From NCBI GenBank assembly GCA_015847255.1, contig JADLZK010008417.1:1-64000 (forward strand): a stretch of DNA of 64,000 bases. The letters run 5' to 3'. The DNA is from Hyparrhenia diplandra (Eukaryota > Streptophyta > Magnoliopsida > Poales > Poaceae). Both the position numbers and the translations under genes were made by a program. Below are positions 21,791-34,747 of this stretch, piece after piece. The stretch's first letter is position 1. Each line of letters begins with the position of its first letter. The notes beneath the pieces are model-generated. The model had not been told where the DNA came from. It saw only the letters and a list, made by a program, of their open reading frames with translations, and ran no database searches.

Positions 21791-24400
21791 GAATTTGTTA
21801 GGGTATTGTGTTACTATCATTTGGGCCATGTATCATGTTTGAGTCCATTAGGGATTTGCAGGCATTATTTACAGCATTATTTCAGCATTATTTACATATT
21901 GTGTATTTTTTTGTTCTTGCTTCTATTCTTGATTTGCAGGCAACGATTAGCCTTTACAGCGAGTTCATCACGATAGTGCATGGTTGATAACAAAAGGAAA
22001 CTAGCAGAGAACCCCGCCAAGCGCCGGCAACGAAACACGACGCCACGAAGATGGCATACATGTATCAACCAATATGATTCAAATGTAACGTTTAGTTTTG
22101 TACCAACAAAAAAAACATAGTAAGATAATGGCATATTTTATACATGAAGAATAGCTCTACGAAAAATAAGAAGTTTTAGTTCTTCAATGGTAGGCGGTGA
22201 TGGTTGGGAGTTGGTGACCTTGCATATGTGTGAAAAAAAAAACGTAGGAATGTACCGTCTTTCCGCTTGAAATAATTGTTACCTGTGGGTTGAAAATGAG
22301 GTGGGTTAGAGATTGCCAATTGTTGATAATAAAGTACGTAAAGACTAAAGAGGGTGGCAACCTTGACCTATGTAGCCCTTACTATGAGAATGCCATGTGA
22401 ACAAAAGCTAATAAACCTGGACCTAAGCATAAACAAATTTGATATCAGGAAACTTTGATTAAGCAACAATAGTGTTATCAACACTATTAAGGATAAATGG
22501 AAAGGGCATGAAAATATTAGTACTTTATATGTATTTACCAAAAGGTAGAACTGGCTGTGTGGTTTAAAATGAGGTAACAAACTGAGTTTTGTACTGGTAA
22601 ACGGTGCAGAAAATGCTACGATGCAATCACGGATGAGAAAAAATTACCTGCTATGGAAGGAGTCGCGTTGCAGCCTTGCGGGGATGGATTATGCAGCAGA
22701 AACAATTATCTAAAAAGAGCAACCAAGGTTCAATTTTTTTAATGAACAAAATGTATGGCAATATATCATCTATACTGGACATCTTAACAATGGCATATTC
22801 TGCACGACGGGAATTGCATAAGTGATCCTATTATAAAAGTAAATCAAAAGATTGCATATGGTGGCAATGAAAATCTGAAGGCTGTGCTTCGATAGAAAAA
22901 TGTTTTTTTATGAGGATATCAAAGACAGAAAAAATTTCAGAATTTGGTGTAACAGGATCAATAGGTAGAGCTGTAGCAAGCATGCAACTATCAGATCAAA
23001 GGATGAAATATACATAATCTATTATTATTATGAATAGCATGAAAGGTTCATTAGCATCGACATAATATTTTATTATGCGGAACCCCCAAAGTACATCACC
23101 TAGAGAGCAATAAAACACAAAAGCACTTATATTGGAATTGGAAGGTATAGTAACCAATTCAGACATGCATATGAGTTAAACCTAAGCATATAAGCCAAAA
23201 TAATCATTTGGACACAAATGGCAGGATGGACAATATAAAATGTTAAATGTAGACCATGAACCGAAGTCTAGCAGGCTATACCTCGAAACATATTATTTGG
23301 AGAGTATTTTCTGAATTCGTTTTCCTGTGCAATCAATTGAAGTCGGGAGGAGCGAAGACCCATCCGGCGGAGTTTGCAAGCAAGTGGGACACTGCAATGA
23401 AACTGAGCAACAATCAGCCAAGCATTATTAGAGTTACTCAGTAAAGTGATGTGCCTCCTGGGAATACTGCAATATAATGCAGCAAGCGAGGAGTATAGTA
23501 TATTATAATATTATTTGATTGGATATATGTGGAAGAAAAATATTACTAAAATTAGTATTACAAATGTCGCAGCTGGATATGGAGATCGAGTCATGTTGGC
23601 ATTATTAAAGTAATTCCAATGTTTGGAAGAGCTGTTCATTTGGCGAGTGAGGCTTGTCATGGAGTATGGTTTTGAAAGATGATCAGAGAGGTAGAGGAAA
23701 ATATAGACATAGAATTGTTTGTGCTAGCTGGATCATAATTCTACCCGTAAAATTTATAGATATAGTAGTAATTGTATGGAACATGCTTCAGAATATATGG
23801 GCCGTCATAGGCAATATAGTAGAGGTAAATAAAACATCGAAGATTCCTTGAACAGGGATGTTTTTAACATGAAAATCAGCTGTCTCTATCTGGAACCACT
23901 ATAGCATTTACATGTTCATTACAAACTGTAGATAAGTAGAAGTGAAGCAACACAATATTCTGAACAGCAACATATGATCCAGATTCAATGACCAAAGCAG
24001 ATGCATGGTCTTAAGGTATGTAGCTGAATAACTAATTGCCTTTTTTTTTTTTCACAATATAGAAGCTGATGGGTCTCTTTGTCTCTTTTGGTAGTCATCA
24101 TGTTACTAAAGACGATGCCAAGGTTTGTAGCAGCAAATAATTTACTTCATGCTGGCAAGGGGGCGAATATTCTTACTAAGCAGCGGGTTAGTTGTGCAGT
24201 GGTCCTCCCTCTTGATGACATGTCTGTAATATAAAGGTGTGTAAGAAATTCCCATCATGAGGAACAAAGGAATTGGGTTCCTGGAACTGCAATTTTAATA
24301 AGTACCATGTAAAATATGCGCAATTAACTACTAATTAACTACTAATTATTTAAATTGGTCTTAGTCAAAATATCCAGTTCTATCAGAGCACATACGTACA
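21791..24400. other. Long AT-rich intergenic stretch, no gene recognised
   Basis: No reading frame over 70 codons and no recognisable domain. TTTGCAGGCA(A/T) occurs twice (about 21853 and 21935) and resembles splice acceptors, but no flanking exon is evident. Old, decayed repeats are likely. Confidence 0.5.
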
Positions 24401-25665
24401 AAATGGATCAGTTCACTTCAATAGATTTGATCTTTTCCCTATCTATAGTAGTTCTATACACGAAAACATAGTTGCCACTAAGAGAGGATGCGAGGAAGGA
24501 GGCATCGGGAAAAGAAACAGTCACCTCTAGTGGCGGAGTTGAGGCAGCGCTGGTGATGCGGCGTCCTGAGCTGCCTGCTGCCGGCGGCCGACGGGTAAAG
24601 CTGGAACGCAAGAGGCCGGGTGAGCCGAGGTTGGGCCTGCAGCACCAGCGAGCTGCATGTACGGGTGCTGGTCGGGAGTTAGATGCAGGCAGGAGGCGAC
24701 ATCCCGTGCTGGCATGGCAGGGGTGGCAACGTCGCTGCCCACCGATGGGGGCCGCCCGCACCAGTGTGCCGTTCCACCACGGAGCAGCGCGGCGTGGCGC
24801 AGATCCGGAACACGGAGGCGGAGGCGAGGGAGGAAGGCGTGGTGGCCGACGACGTACGGGTGGAGGGGAGAAGCGGTGTTACTGAGGCAGGTGCTTGTGA
24901 TGTCTGTGTTTTATCTGTTCAAAATTGCAACCGGCGGCAACCACATCCCACCAAAGAAAGAGTAAACCAGGCTTTAACTTGTAAAGTACTATGTTTGATT
25001 GAACTCGAAGACTAGAGCGATTGTGTTGTCTAATTGCATGGTAACTTCAGGGACTTAGCATCTTGTTCTCCATTTGTAATGTGGCTAGAATGTATCATGG
25101 TCTGTGAAAACTGTAAAAGAAATAAAGGTGCGATTTACAGAAATGAATGTGATGTTACTGAGGCAGGTGCTTGTGATCGACTCTAGGTATTTGCTTGGGT
25201 GGAAGCTGATCAGTTGAGCACTGGGTTTGGCACCCTGCCCTGTTTGCTGTTTGGTTGTAGTCTTACTGGGCTGGAATGGAAGCCTGGACCTTTTCCTCCG
25301 ACAGTCTGACTGCATCAGAGGAAGAAGGACAGTCTGAACTGCTATTTTAGACGTTGGTTGACCAGAAACACGAGGGCAGGCAAGAAATGGAAAGTGGATG
25401 GGCTTTGACTTTGTCCCATGGACATCCATGGGGAAATAGGGGCTCTAAACGCTGGACGAGGGTTGCAGAAGCAAATGCAGTAGACAACTAAACATTCGTG
25501 AACGAAGCTGGTCTGGCGAGTTGTCTTGGTAACATTATTTACTGAAGTTGACATTTTGCCCGGTCAACGAGTGGTGACTGGGGAATATATGCACACGCAG
25601 ACAATCACAATTCACAAGATCAATGATGGTGATCCTAGCTGCCAAATACTACAGCAGTAGTAGAA
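24401..25665. other. GC-rich island and 3' flank of MOT1, unassigned
   Basis: 24472-24885 is GC-rich and open in several frames on both strands, for example plus 24472-24885 (137 codons) and minus 24761-24408. None resembles a known protein. A 25-bp direct repeat (GTTACTGAGGCAGGTGCTTG and following bases) occurs at about 24877 and 25153. The part nearest 25665 will include the MOT1 3' UTR. The island could be a first exon of an unrecognised gene or captured sequence. Confidence 0.45.
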
Positions 25666-27060
25666 TTAGGTGAGGCTGACACCCATGGCCCATGCCCTGA
25701 GCACGAGCAGGCCGTGTGCGATCATGCCGCAGAGGAACCCGAGCGCGGCGCTGGATCCCACGAGCGACACGGCGGTGCAGAGCAGCATGACCAACGCCTC
25801 GGCCTTGGAGGACATGTCCCTGGCGGCGACGGCGAGCTCCACGCCCGCGAACAGCAGCAGCACGCCGAGCAGCCCCACGGGGAACTCCGAGAGCACCCGC
25901 AGCATGGAGCCGCCCAGGAGCAGGCCCAGGGCCAGCTTGAGCGCGCCCAGCGCCGCCACGCACCCGCCGCTGCGCCCGCCGAACTTGTACTGCCCCGCCA
26001 GCCCGCCCGCGCCGTGGCAGCACGGCATGGCGCCGAACCAGCACCCCACCAGGTTCATCCCGCCCATCGTCACCGACACCGACGTCGGCGTCGCCGACGA
26101 CGCCTTCTCCGGGAACAGGTCGCGCGTCAGCTTGCACACCGCCACCACGGAGTTGAGCACGGACAGCGGGATCTGCGGCACCGCGCCCTTGAGGAACCCC
26201 TGCTTCCACGCCTCACGCGAGATGCGCACCGCGCGCATCCGCGACGGGCCCAGCCGCAGCTCCCGCACCGCCGACGGGTGCCGCGCCACCGCGAACGCCA
26301 CGCCCAGAACGAACACGATCACCGCCGACGGTATCGCCGGCGCCGCGCGCCGAACCATAGACCGCCAGCCACCACTCTCTTCATCTTCCTGTGCTTCTTC
26401 TTCTTGGCTTTCGGGATGGGTGTCTTGCTCTCTCCTCCTGCTGCTCTCTGATCCGGCGCCGTTGACGAGGAGGATGAAGCAGATGGCCGCGACGGCCAGT
26501 ACGAGCCCGTCGAGGCCGGTCCAGGGGCGACGGCCCAAGGACTTACCCTTGCCAAGATCCTGCTCGTACCGGATGTACTTGACGGCGGCCATGGCGAAGT
26601 TGAGCCCCTGCGCGAGCTGGATGCCGCGCACGACGGGGAGCGGGACGACCCAGTAGACGAGCTGCATGAGCCGCGTGGCGCCCAGGAGGAGGACGAAGGC
26701 GGCCGTCAGGATTCCCGCGGCCATCATCTCGGGGACGCCGAACGACGCGTCGGACAGCGAGGTGGCGGCGATCGCCTTCATCGGCTGCACGGGCATGGGC
26801 ACGCCGTAGATGAGCCCCGTGACGGCGTTGTAGATGCCCGTGAAGACGAGCGTGGTGCCGAGGTCCAGGTTCCGGGCCAGCGCCAGCGAGAGCACGATCG
26901 GGATGTACGTGCCCAGGTCGCCCATGGCGCCGTTCAGCTCCGGCCACACCGACTTGAACGCCAGGTTGCCGCGCGCGCGTGCGAGCAGCGACCTTGGGCC
27001 CCTCGGATCCTTCGCGCCGGCGACCGCCGCCTCGGGGTCAGGGTTCACGGTGGTGGCCAT
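25666..27060 (-). CDS. MOT1: MOT1-family molybdate transporter (SULTR5 group), intact
   Basis: A single uninterrupted frame of 464 codons from the ATG at 27060 to TAA at 25666, as expected for intronless plant MOT1 genes. MOT1 proteins move molybdate across membranes; members differ in location (mitochondrion, vacuole, plasma membrane) and sequence alone does not settle it here. The N-terminus (1-35) is basic without an obvious signal peptide. Family motifs: ELNGAMGDLGTYIP (41-54), VPMPVQPMKAIAA (87-99), VPQIPLSVLNSVVAVCKLTR (294-313) and FGAMPCCHGAGGLAGQYKFG (342-361). About ten hydrophobic segments are visible. A hydrophilic, strongly acidic loop (about 202-232, EEEAQEDEE) splits the membrane part. 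No STAS domain follows, which fits MOT1 and not SULTR1-4. An upstream in-frame GTG at 27069 was not chosen. Confidence 0.95.
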   Translation of the reverse strand: MATTVNPDPEAAVAGAKDPRGPRSLLARARGNLAFKSVWPELNGAMGDLGTYIPIVLSLALARNLDLGTTLVFTGIYNAVTGLIYGVPMPVQPMKAIAATSLSDASFGVPEMMAAGILTAAFVLLLGATRLMQLVYWVVPLPVVRGIQLAQGLNFAMAAVKYIRYEQDLGKGKSLGRRPWTGLDGLVLAVAAICFILLVNGAGSESSRRREQDTHPESQEEEAQEDEESGGWRSMVRRAAPAIPSAVIVFVLGVAFAVARHPSAVRELRLGPSRMRAVRISREAWKQGFLKGAVPQIPLSVLNSVVAVCKLTRDLFPEKASSATPTSVSVTMGGMNLVGCWFGAMPCCHGAGGLAGQYKFGGRSGGCVAALGALKLALGLLLGGSMLRVLSEFPVGLLGVLLLFAGVELAVAARDMSSKAEALVMLLCTAVSLVGSSAALGFLCGMIAHGLLVLRAWAMGVSLT

Positions 27061-27158
27061 GGCTCCCACCTGTCGGAATCAAGGTACTTGGTGACAACAA
27101 ACTACAGGCGCCGCCGCAGGATGGCGGCGTTCGGTTAGATTTCACTCTCGGTTTGTGC

Positions 27159-27168
27159 TCTATATAAG
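27159..27168 (-). promoter_or_regulatory. TATA box of MOT1
   Basis: On the minus strand CTTATATAGAGC lies about 100 bases before the ATG at 27060, giving a start site near 27130 and a 5' UTR of about 70 bases. Confidence 0.65.
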
Positions 27169-27285
27169 AGGTTTACATACACATTCATGCGCGTTGCTGA
27201 ATCTGACAAAACCTGCGAGGAATGGCGGCGGTGCACGCTACAGATATAATTTTATTTTTTTCCAAGATGGGGCTCAGCACCCATA

Positions 27286-27355
27286 TTTCATTAAGAGGAT
27301 AACAGATATAATTTTTTTATTTTCATTAAGAGGATAACAGATATAATTTTTTTAT
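27286..27355. repeat. 35-bp tandem duplication
   Basis: Two exact copies in a row of a 35-bp unit starting TTTCATTAAGAGGATAACAG (27286-27320 and 27321-27355). A partial, T-rich relative precedes them at about 27243. The array lies just upstream of the MOT1 promoter. Confidence 0.9.
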
Positions 27356-29494
27356 TAAGTTGACTTGGATTGGATGAAAACTCATCGATGTATATATCTA
27401 TGGTTATAACTCATGGCAGTTGACAGCATCTTACAAGGAAGAATATGCACACGATGACATGTTAACTAACAGTACAAGCAAGTATGTACATATATAAAGA
27501 AAATGGAGATGTTTTACCTTTCTTTTTGTAAAGAAAAATCATGGGCATAGTTTTAGGTAGCGAGTTCTTGCCTCTTGCCATGAGCAACTTGTTTCGTTCC
27601 TTTAGAGAAAAAAAAATACATGACACTTAAGATGTGCTTGTGAACAGTTTACAAGCAAGCATTTCGATTAGTGATTTGTTCTAAATATTATGAAAATCCC
27701 TTTCTTGATGAGTGTATAACACCCATCTTGTATACTCAATACTCAATCTATATATAGCTACATATATGCATTATTCCATGAATCTATGGTCTTCGAAGTT
27801 AGAAATTCATGGATAAATGTGAAGCCCATAACAAAATTGCTTGTCTTTGCTATTTCTTATTTGTTGATATCTAGCACATACCCTATATAGGTGTTTTTTT
27901 CTTGTTTTTATCTGATTGTGATATAATATAATTTAGTTACAAATTTTTAATATGCATTTCTTTCTTTAAAAAAAAAACTTATAGGCCTTTTTATCCCCAT
28001 TTAAATTTCTTCTCCTTTAATCCATATGTATCCATAGGGTACCTGTAAATATAATTGCACATAAAAGTTGAGATCCAAACTCATTTTTGTAAAATAAAAT
28101 CATATGAAACCACAAAATTTGATGCCCTTGCACTAGAAGATGAATTCCAAGGAATTTTTGTCTTGTAGTGGATACGCACATAAAATTTATCATTTTCTTA
28201 TGATTTTTTTTCTAAATTGAGTTTTTGTCTCAAACTTTATGCAATACATATATAGATTCACTATGAACGTGCATCATTTTAAATTTCTTGGAAACTTGTA
28301 ACTATGTTTTTTTCTATAGGGATTTTACACTTCCACAAAAACATGGGGTTTGCCCATGTCGTTTTCTTTGGTAGCACTACTCTCCTCTCCTCTCCTCTCC
28401 TCTCCTCTCCTCCTCTTCTATTTCCTTCTCATTGCCATACTACCTCGATCTACCTTTAAAGTAAACTTAGCTAAACTAATCATCTTCTTTATTATTAACA
28501 ATTACCTAAATTTACATTACACACCTATACCATTATGAAAACCATCTACATTTAACCCTTTAACTTTGTATAAGTCACTCACATCAATCACTACTAAATA
28601 ATTATCATTAAAGGAACCCCTAAGACTACTTAATTACCTACACTCTTCGTAATTAATACAATATCTCCCAATGCTCTTTGCATACTTCTAAATTATCCAC
28701 TTCAACTACTGTAAAAACAGGAAAAAGTATACATCATTATGTCTATCACTAGGCTAATCAAATGTATGTTTAATTTGTAGAAAGCAATGAGTGTATCAAT
28801 TTTCATATTAAGCACTTATTAACTCAGGCTAATGTTTCAACGAAATATATATATGTGAACATACATGCATCATTTCCTCTCTTTTTTTTTTCTCAAAAAC
28901 TCCTAAAGTGTATTTTTCGATAGTTCCAATAAAGAGGTGTTTTTTTTTGGACATTAATATTTTACGCAGATGAGAATAGTGGAGGAGCAATGCATCAATG
29001 AGAGTGCCACATTGCAGGCCCAAGGGGGCGAGCATGTAACGTCTTGGACTCTTTGGTGTTCCTTGGCGTTTTGCAGCAGCGGCTACGGCAAGTCGAGTAC
29101 TCCCTATATATTTTGTTGAGATATACATCAAAAAGTGCCGGAGGCAATTTTCTTTTCAACGTCGCTGTCTAAATAAGATATGCATCCAGTTCATCATCCT
29201 AGCAAGCCTGTACCAGATAGTATTAGTAGCAGACTACAAATTAAGAGAGTGGAGAGTGAGAACGACAAAGCAGTTAAGTTGGCTTTTGGTTGACTTTGAT
29301 CAAATTATATATTTCGATCGCGGTTTATTTGTTGATTCTTTGAAACAAAAAACAATGCTTGATCAGGCGTGTGCGTACGAAACCAACAGCGTACCCACTG
29401 CTAGAATATAGTACTTGGGTTGCCTTATATTGGGTCTATATAAACCACTAGCTTCGTTGAAGAATATTTTGGGAATTGGGAATAAGTTTACATA
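27356..29494. other. Intergenic, no gene recognised
   Basis: AT-rich, with many homopolymer T runs. The longest open stretch (minus 29131-28829, 100 codons) has no recognisable similarity. A pentanucleotide microsatellite is listed separately. Confidence 0.5.
28380..28412. repeat. (CTCTC)n / (TCTCC)n microsatellite
   Basis: About six units of TCTCC in a row. Confidence 0.9.
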
Positions 29495-29499
29495 ACATG

Positions 29500-29909
29500 T
29501 GTAACAATCCGAGAGCAGATTGTCACGGAATAACTGGATTGTAGAAGATTTAGGGTAGAATCACGGAATTTGGGGGCGAGAGCAGGAACAGCACGGGGAA
29601 GAATTGGGGACGAAGCAACCAGACGGTTACGAGTTCGTGTTCAAAATGTTCGATGGCCGCGCACGGCACCTCTCCGGGCTTATATTTCGCCCCTCACCTG
29701 ACAAGCAACGGGCTGACCCAAGTCATGGCCCAAACTCTCAATATCGACTAACAAATGAAAAAGCCCATATACGAGCCCCAAGAAAGTAAAGACTCAAACG
29801 ACGACACTAGAATGACTTAACCGACACGCCACCATCTTTCGTTGTCGTAACCCGTCGATCTTCTTTGATCCCCTCGCGTTTCCTCTTGGCCTTGTCCTTG
29901 GTACCGACA
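29500..29909 (-). repeat. 3' LTR of the chromovirus
   Basis: 410 bp, aligns with 34748-35149 over its whole length with several percent substitutions and small indels (for example CACCTGAC here against CACCGAC there). Read on the minus strand it starts TGTCGGTACCAAGG and ends TTACA. Confidence 0.92.
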
Positions 29910-32900
29910 TACCTCCCATCTTGAAAACCAGCTTGACCCCAAGCTGGGAACCGGGGGAAAGCGACGCTGCAGGTCCCTTGACTCCTCCCAAGTCGACAGA
30001 GAAACGGGAACACCTGCCCACTGAACTTTGATCTGAAACAAGGTGGAAGCCCCTTTCTTGCAGTACCTTGTGGATAGAAACTGAATAGGAGCCACTTGGG
30101 CAGTGGGGTCATCAGGAACATGGAGAATGTCATCTTCTAAGCGTGCAGACTGAGGGATACGGCGCTTCAACTGTGAAACATGGATGATAGGATGAATCCT
30201 GCACCCATCAGGCAACTGCAAACGATATGCTGCTTCACCAATCTTCTCAAGTACCGAGAAAGGGCCATACCAACGATAGCTCAACTTCTAGTTAGCCCTG
30301 GGAGCCACAGATGACTGGATATATGGGTGTAAGCGAAGATACACCTGATCACCCACCTCAAACACCCTCTCAGACCTGTGCTTATCAGCCTGATGCTTCA
30401 TCCTCTGCTGAGCACGCTGCAAATGGTGCTGAATGACATCATTAAGCAAATTTCGTTCACACAACCACTGCTCTAGGTCTGGAGAATGAATCTGAACATC
30501 ATTGGCTATGCCAAAATGGCGAGGAGGGTGGCCATGCAAAACCTCAAATGGAGATCGACCCAAAGCTGAATGGTAACAAGTGTTGTACCAAAATTGAGCC
30601 ACTGACAGCCATTTATGCCATTGCTTGGGGCAAGCACTCACTGCACAATGCAAGAAATTCTCCAAACACTGATTCAGTCACTCAGACTGCCCATCAGTTT
30701 GAGGATGATAGGCAGTACTCATCATTAACTGAGTATTAGTGAGCTTAAACAATTCTTTCCACACATTGCTACTGAATATCCTATCTCTGTCAGACACCAG
30801 CTTGTATGGCATACCATGATGTGCATAAATGGAGTCCAGATATATTTGATGAGCCACATCTAGGGCTAAGAAGGGATGTGCCATAGCAACAAAATGTGCA
30901 TACTTTGTGAATTTATCAATGAACACCAGTATAGTGTCATACCTCTGGGATTTAGGTAGCCCTTCAATGAAGTCCATACGGACTATTTGCCAAGCTTGAG
31001 TAGGAACAGGCAAAGGCTGTAACAACCCAGGTAACTTGACATGTTCCACCTTGGCCTGTTGACAAACCTCACATTCTTGGACAAACTGCAACACGTCTTT
31101 TTTCATTCCTGGCCAGGAGAATAGATTCCTTATTCTGTAGTAAGTAGACTGAACCTAGAATGTCCCCCAATACCAGATTTATGGACAGCCTGCAGAACAT
31201 GCTGTTGAGCCACACTGTTATTCCCCAGCCATATTCGACCCTGGTGCCTGATAATGCCATCTCTAACCACAAAATCTCCAGTAGGATTGTCCAGTATGTA
31301 CTGAGCCTGTGTATCATCAGTATACCCTTGTTTCACCCTTTCTAGCCAAGTGGGGTCACACATAGAGATGGCCATGAGGGCATTAGGAGCATGACATCTG
31401 GAAAGAGCATCAGCAACCTTGTTCAAGGCTCCTTGTTTGTAAACAATCTTATACTAAAGGTCCATCAACTTCAGCAAGGCTTTCTGTTGAATTCTTATAG
31501 AGATTCTTTGTTCAGTTAAGTGAAGCAGGCTTTTATGGTCAGTCTTAATGACAAACTCACAGTTCTGCAAATATGCTCTCCATTTCTCAACAGCTAAAAT
31601 GATAGCCAAGCACTCCTTCTCATAAGTGGAGAGAGCCTGGTTCTTCAAACACACAAACCTTACTAAGATAAGCAATGGGGTGAGAATCTCGGGACAAAGA
31701 CAAAGACCAAAGCCCAAATCACTGGCATCAGTTTCTAACACAAAGGGCTTTGAGAAATCAGGAATTGCCAGAACTGGAGAATTGGTTAGAGCATGCTTCA
31801 ACTGCATATAGCTGGCCTGATGCTAAGAAGTCCAACAGAATGGCACACCCTTCTTGAGCAAATCAGTCAAACATTTGCAGATCAACCCATAATGCCTGAT
31901 GAATCTTCTATAGTAACCTATCAGACCAAGAAACCCCCTCAGTTCCTTCAGATTCCTGGGAATAGGCCATTGCTCAACAGCCATGATCTTAGACTTTTCA
32001 GTTGCCACCCCATGACAAGAAATAGAATGGCCTAAATATTCTATCTCCTTTTGAGCAAAAGAGCATTTGGAGAGCTTGATAAAGAACTGATGCTTTCTTA
32101 GAATGTCAAAGACTTGTTTCAGAAGAATCATGTGCTCCTCCAGAGTAGATGAGTAGATTAGGATGTCATCCATAAAGACCAGCAAGCCTTTTCTGAGCAA
32201 AGGAGCAAAGATGAGATTCATAATGCTCTGAAATGTAGCAGGAGCATTGGTTAACCCAAAAGCCATGACAAGAAATTCATAGAGGCCGCTGTGAGTCTTG
32301 AATGCTGTTTTATGTGTATCTTCAGGATTGATACATATCTGATGGTATCTAGCCCTAAAATCTAGCTTTGTAAACCACTAAGCCCCAGCCAATTCATCAA
32401 TCAGTTCATCTACTACAGGCATAGGATGTTTATCTCTCACAGTCTGGGCATTCAAATGCCTGTAATCCACACAAAACCTCCATGTCCCATCTTTTTTCTT
32501 CACAAGCAGCACAGGAGAAGCATATGGACTATGGCTGGGTTTAATGATGCCATTTTGTAACATCTCCTTCAACTGTTTTTCTATCTCATCTTTTTGTGCT
32601 GGGGAGTATTTGTAAGGCCTGATGTTGACTGGTACAGAGCCAGGCAATAGTTCAATATGGTGATCAAAAGACCTTTGAGGAGGAAGTGTAGTTGGTGTTG
32701 AAACAGTCCTCATCTTCTTTGAATAAGAGACTTAACATCTGCAGGAATACTGCTATCCCCTGGCAACTCAACAGCAAAGAGTCCAGTATCAACAGATAAT
32801 GGTTCCTCAGCCTTCTGGACTAACAACTGAACACAGTGTTGCACTGCATTCCTCTTAAACAGGCCATGCAAGGATGTAGCAGAAATCTGAGCACAAGATG

Positions 32901-33384
32901 CAGGCTTATCAGGAATCCCTCTCAACTGCATAGTTGTACCCTGATAACAAATCCTCATAACTTTCTTCTTTCAGTGGACCCACATAGGACTACAATCTTC
33001 TAACCAATCCTCCCCTAGCACCATATCAAAGCATTTGAGAGGAAGAATGTCCACAGTGGTATGAAAAGCATGGCCCTAAACTCCCCAATGAAAATTCAGC
33101 ACTTGACTGTCACACAACATCTTACCACCATCAGTAGCAATGAACTGAGTGGGTGCACAAGTGACTACTGGCAATTTCAAAGTATCAGCCAAAGTGGAAC
33201 TAATGAATGAAGCATCACTTCCAGAATCCACCAATATCAATATTTCCTTGTTACCCACTAAGCCACAAAGTTTCATTGTTCTTCGCACCCTTTGAGCACG
33301 CACCGCAGACCGATCAATTGCCATACGCTTTTTCTCAAAGAATATCGAACCGCTCGGGGCAAACCCCATCCTCATCAAGAGCAT
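29910..33384 (-). pseudogene. Chromovirus pol (PR-RT-RH-IN-chromodomain)
   Basis: Protease with active-site VDSGSDASFISS at about 33230. Reverse transcriptase from about 32713 (LLVKKKDGTWRFCVDYRHLN), through MAFGLTNAPATFQ (32266) to the catalytic VFMDDILIYS (about 32170). RNase H with ETDASDLGFG (about 31735) and TDHKSLLHLTEQ. Integrase with an HHCC end (CEVCQQAKVEH, about 31060), DFIEGLPKSQRYDTILVFID (about 30970), SDRDRIF and the YHPQTDGQSE stretch (30700). A chromodomain (VQWAGVPVSLSTWEE, about 30010) closes the protein and in this group targets integration to marked heterochromatin. Stops or frame changes near 33070, 32710, 32370, 31815, 31450, 31130, 30670 and 30286 split it. Confidence 0.93.
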
Positions 33385-34652
33385 CTAACAATTCTTCAAT
33401 AACATGAAAGGGGACTTGTGCAGGACACTTGTGATCTCTTGTCCACTTGGACCCACACTTAAAACATAAGCCATTGGTCTTTTCGAATTGCTTTAATGCT
33501 GAAAGTTTATCTTCTCCTTCATAGGTTTTCACCTTATCATCAACAACCGGTTTAGCCTTGTGCAAGCAGGTTCTTGTATTGAACTTGGATTGATCCTTCC
33601 AGTCGACTTGCCCTTTAGCTTACTAAGCTCAAGCTCCCGAATTAAGGCGGTGCACTAGTAGTATCAACATTAGTTGGCCCGTGAAGCACCTGCATCGGCT
33701 CGAATATCCTCTCTGAGTCTAGCCATGTATCGAGTAACAAAATAGGTCTCATCATAGCCAGCATTGTACAGTAAGAGATTATGAGCACCTTGCTCAAATT
33801 CAGAGGTATACTCATCAACCGAACCCTTCTGAGAGATAGCTTCAAAATTCTTGAGCACCAATGGATATTGATCCTTGTCAAATTTCAGCATCACCTTCTG
33901 ATAGAGATCGCCCCAATGAACAATCCACCCATGATGCTCAATGGTATGCAGCCAAGTCTTTGCCAAGCCAACAAAACTCAGCAAAACGTGTCTTCAACAA
34001 TGAATGGACTGCGTAGACCTCGAAATACATGAGACAATGATCGCGCCATAAGCGAGGTGATGACCCATCAAACTTAGGGAACTCTAATTTGGGAAAAGGG
34101 GGTGGACGTAGGTTAGGATCAGGGCATGATTCGTCAGACGTACCGCGATTGTAGTGCTGCGGTCGGGTTCCCTGGAACCCGCCGCAGAGTTCGCCACACC
34201 CGTTCAGCGGCGCTGCTTGTATCACTGGTGATGGGGATGACACAGCAGGCGCGGCGTTGAGGTCGAGCCCCCAATGTAGGGGCTGTACGACCGTGGTGGG
34301 CACGACGGGCGGCGCGCCACCCAGGGCAGAGCTCGACAACGGTAGACCGCCAAGGACGCCGGGACCTAGCACAGGCCCCGCGTTCGGATCCATGGACTCC
34401 AATCGGCGGCGGAGGTAGTCAACGGTGCTCGAGTTGTCGCGGATCGTGGACTCCGTCGTCTCCGTCCGGTCGCGCAAATCGTTGAGCGGCGTCTCCACAA
34501 AGACCTACTTGGAGCCGACGTTGAGCAACCGAATCGAGGGTCTCCTTGACTATGTCCCTCAATCCGAGAGCTCGCCGGAGACACTTGACAACTCATCGGC
34601 GCTTGGACATGGCGTCGAACTTGGTGACCAGATCCTCCAAACTCGCCGCCAT
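33335..34652 (-). pseudogene. Chromovirus gag
   Basis: A likely start is the ATG at 34652 (MAASLEDLVTKFDAMSKRR). A coiled-coil-like stretch (DLRDRTETTESTIRDNSS) and the capsid region (FPKLEFPKFDGSSPRLWRDH, then ALVLKNFEAIS-like helices at about 33850) follow. A nucleocapsid knuckle of the form C-x2-C-x7-H-x2-C (CFKCGSKWTRDHKC) lies near 33470-33430. Frames change at least at about 34495, 33960 and 33640. Confidence 0.85.
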
Positions 34653-34747
34653 TTGGACTGCGTCTTCGTCGCTTCTTCGGCGCCAGGTCGACGAACAAAA
34701 ACGCTGAAGACGATCTCACCGTGAAATCCAAGGGAGCCGATACCAAT

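Noticed and set aside
25714..26656. Long plus-strand open frames across MOT1
   Set aside because: They are antisense shadows of the GC-rich MOT1 reading frame.
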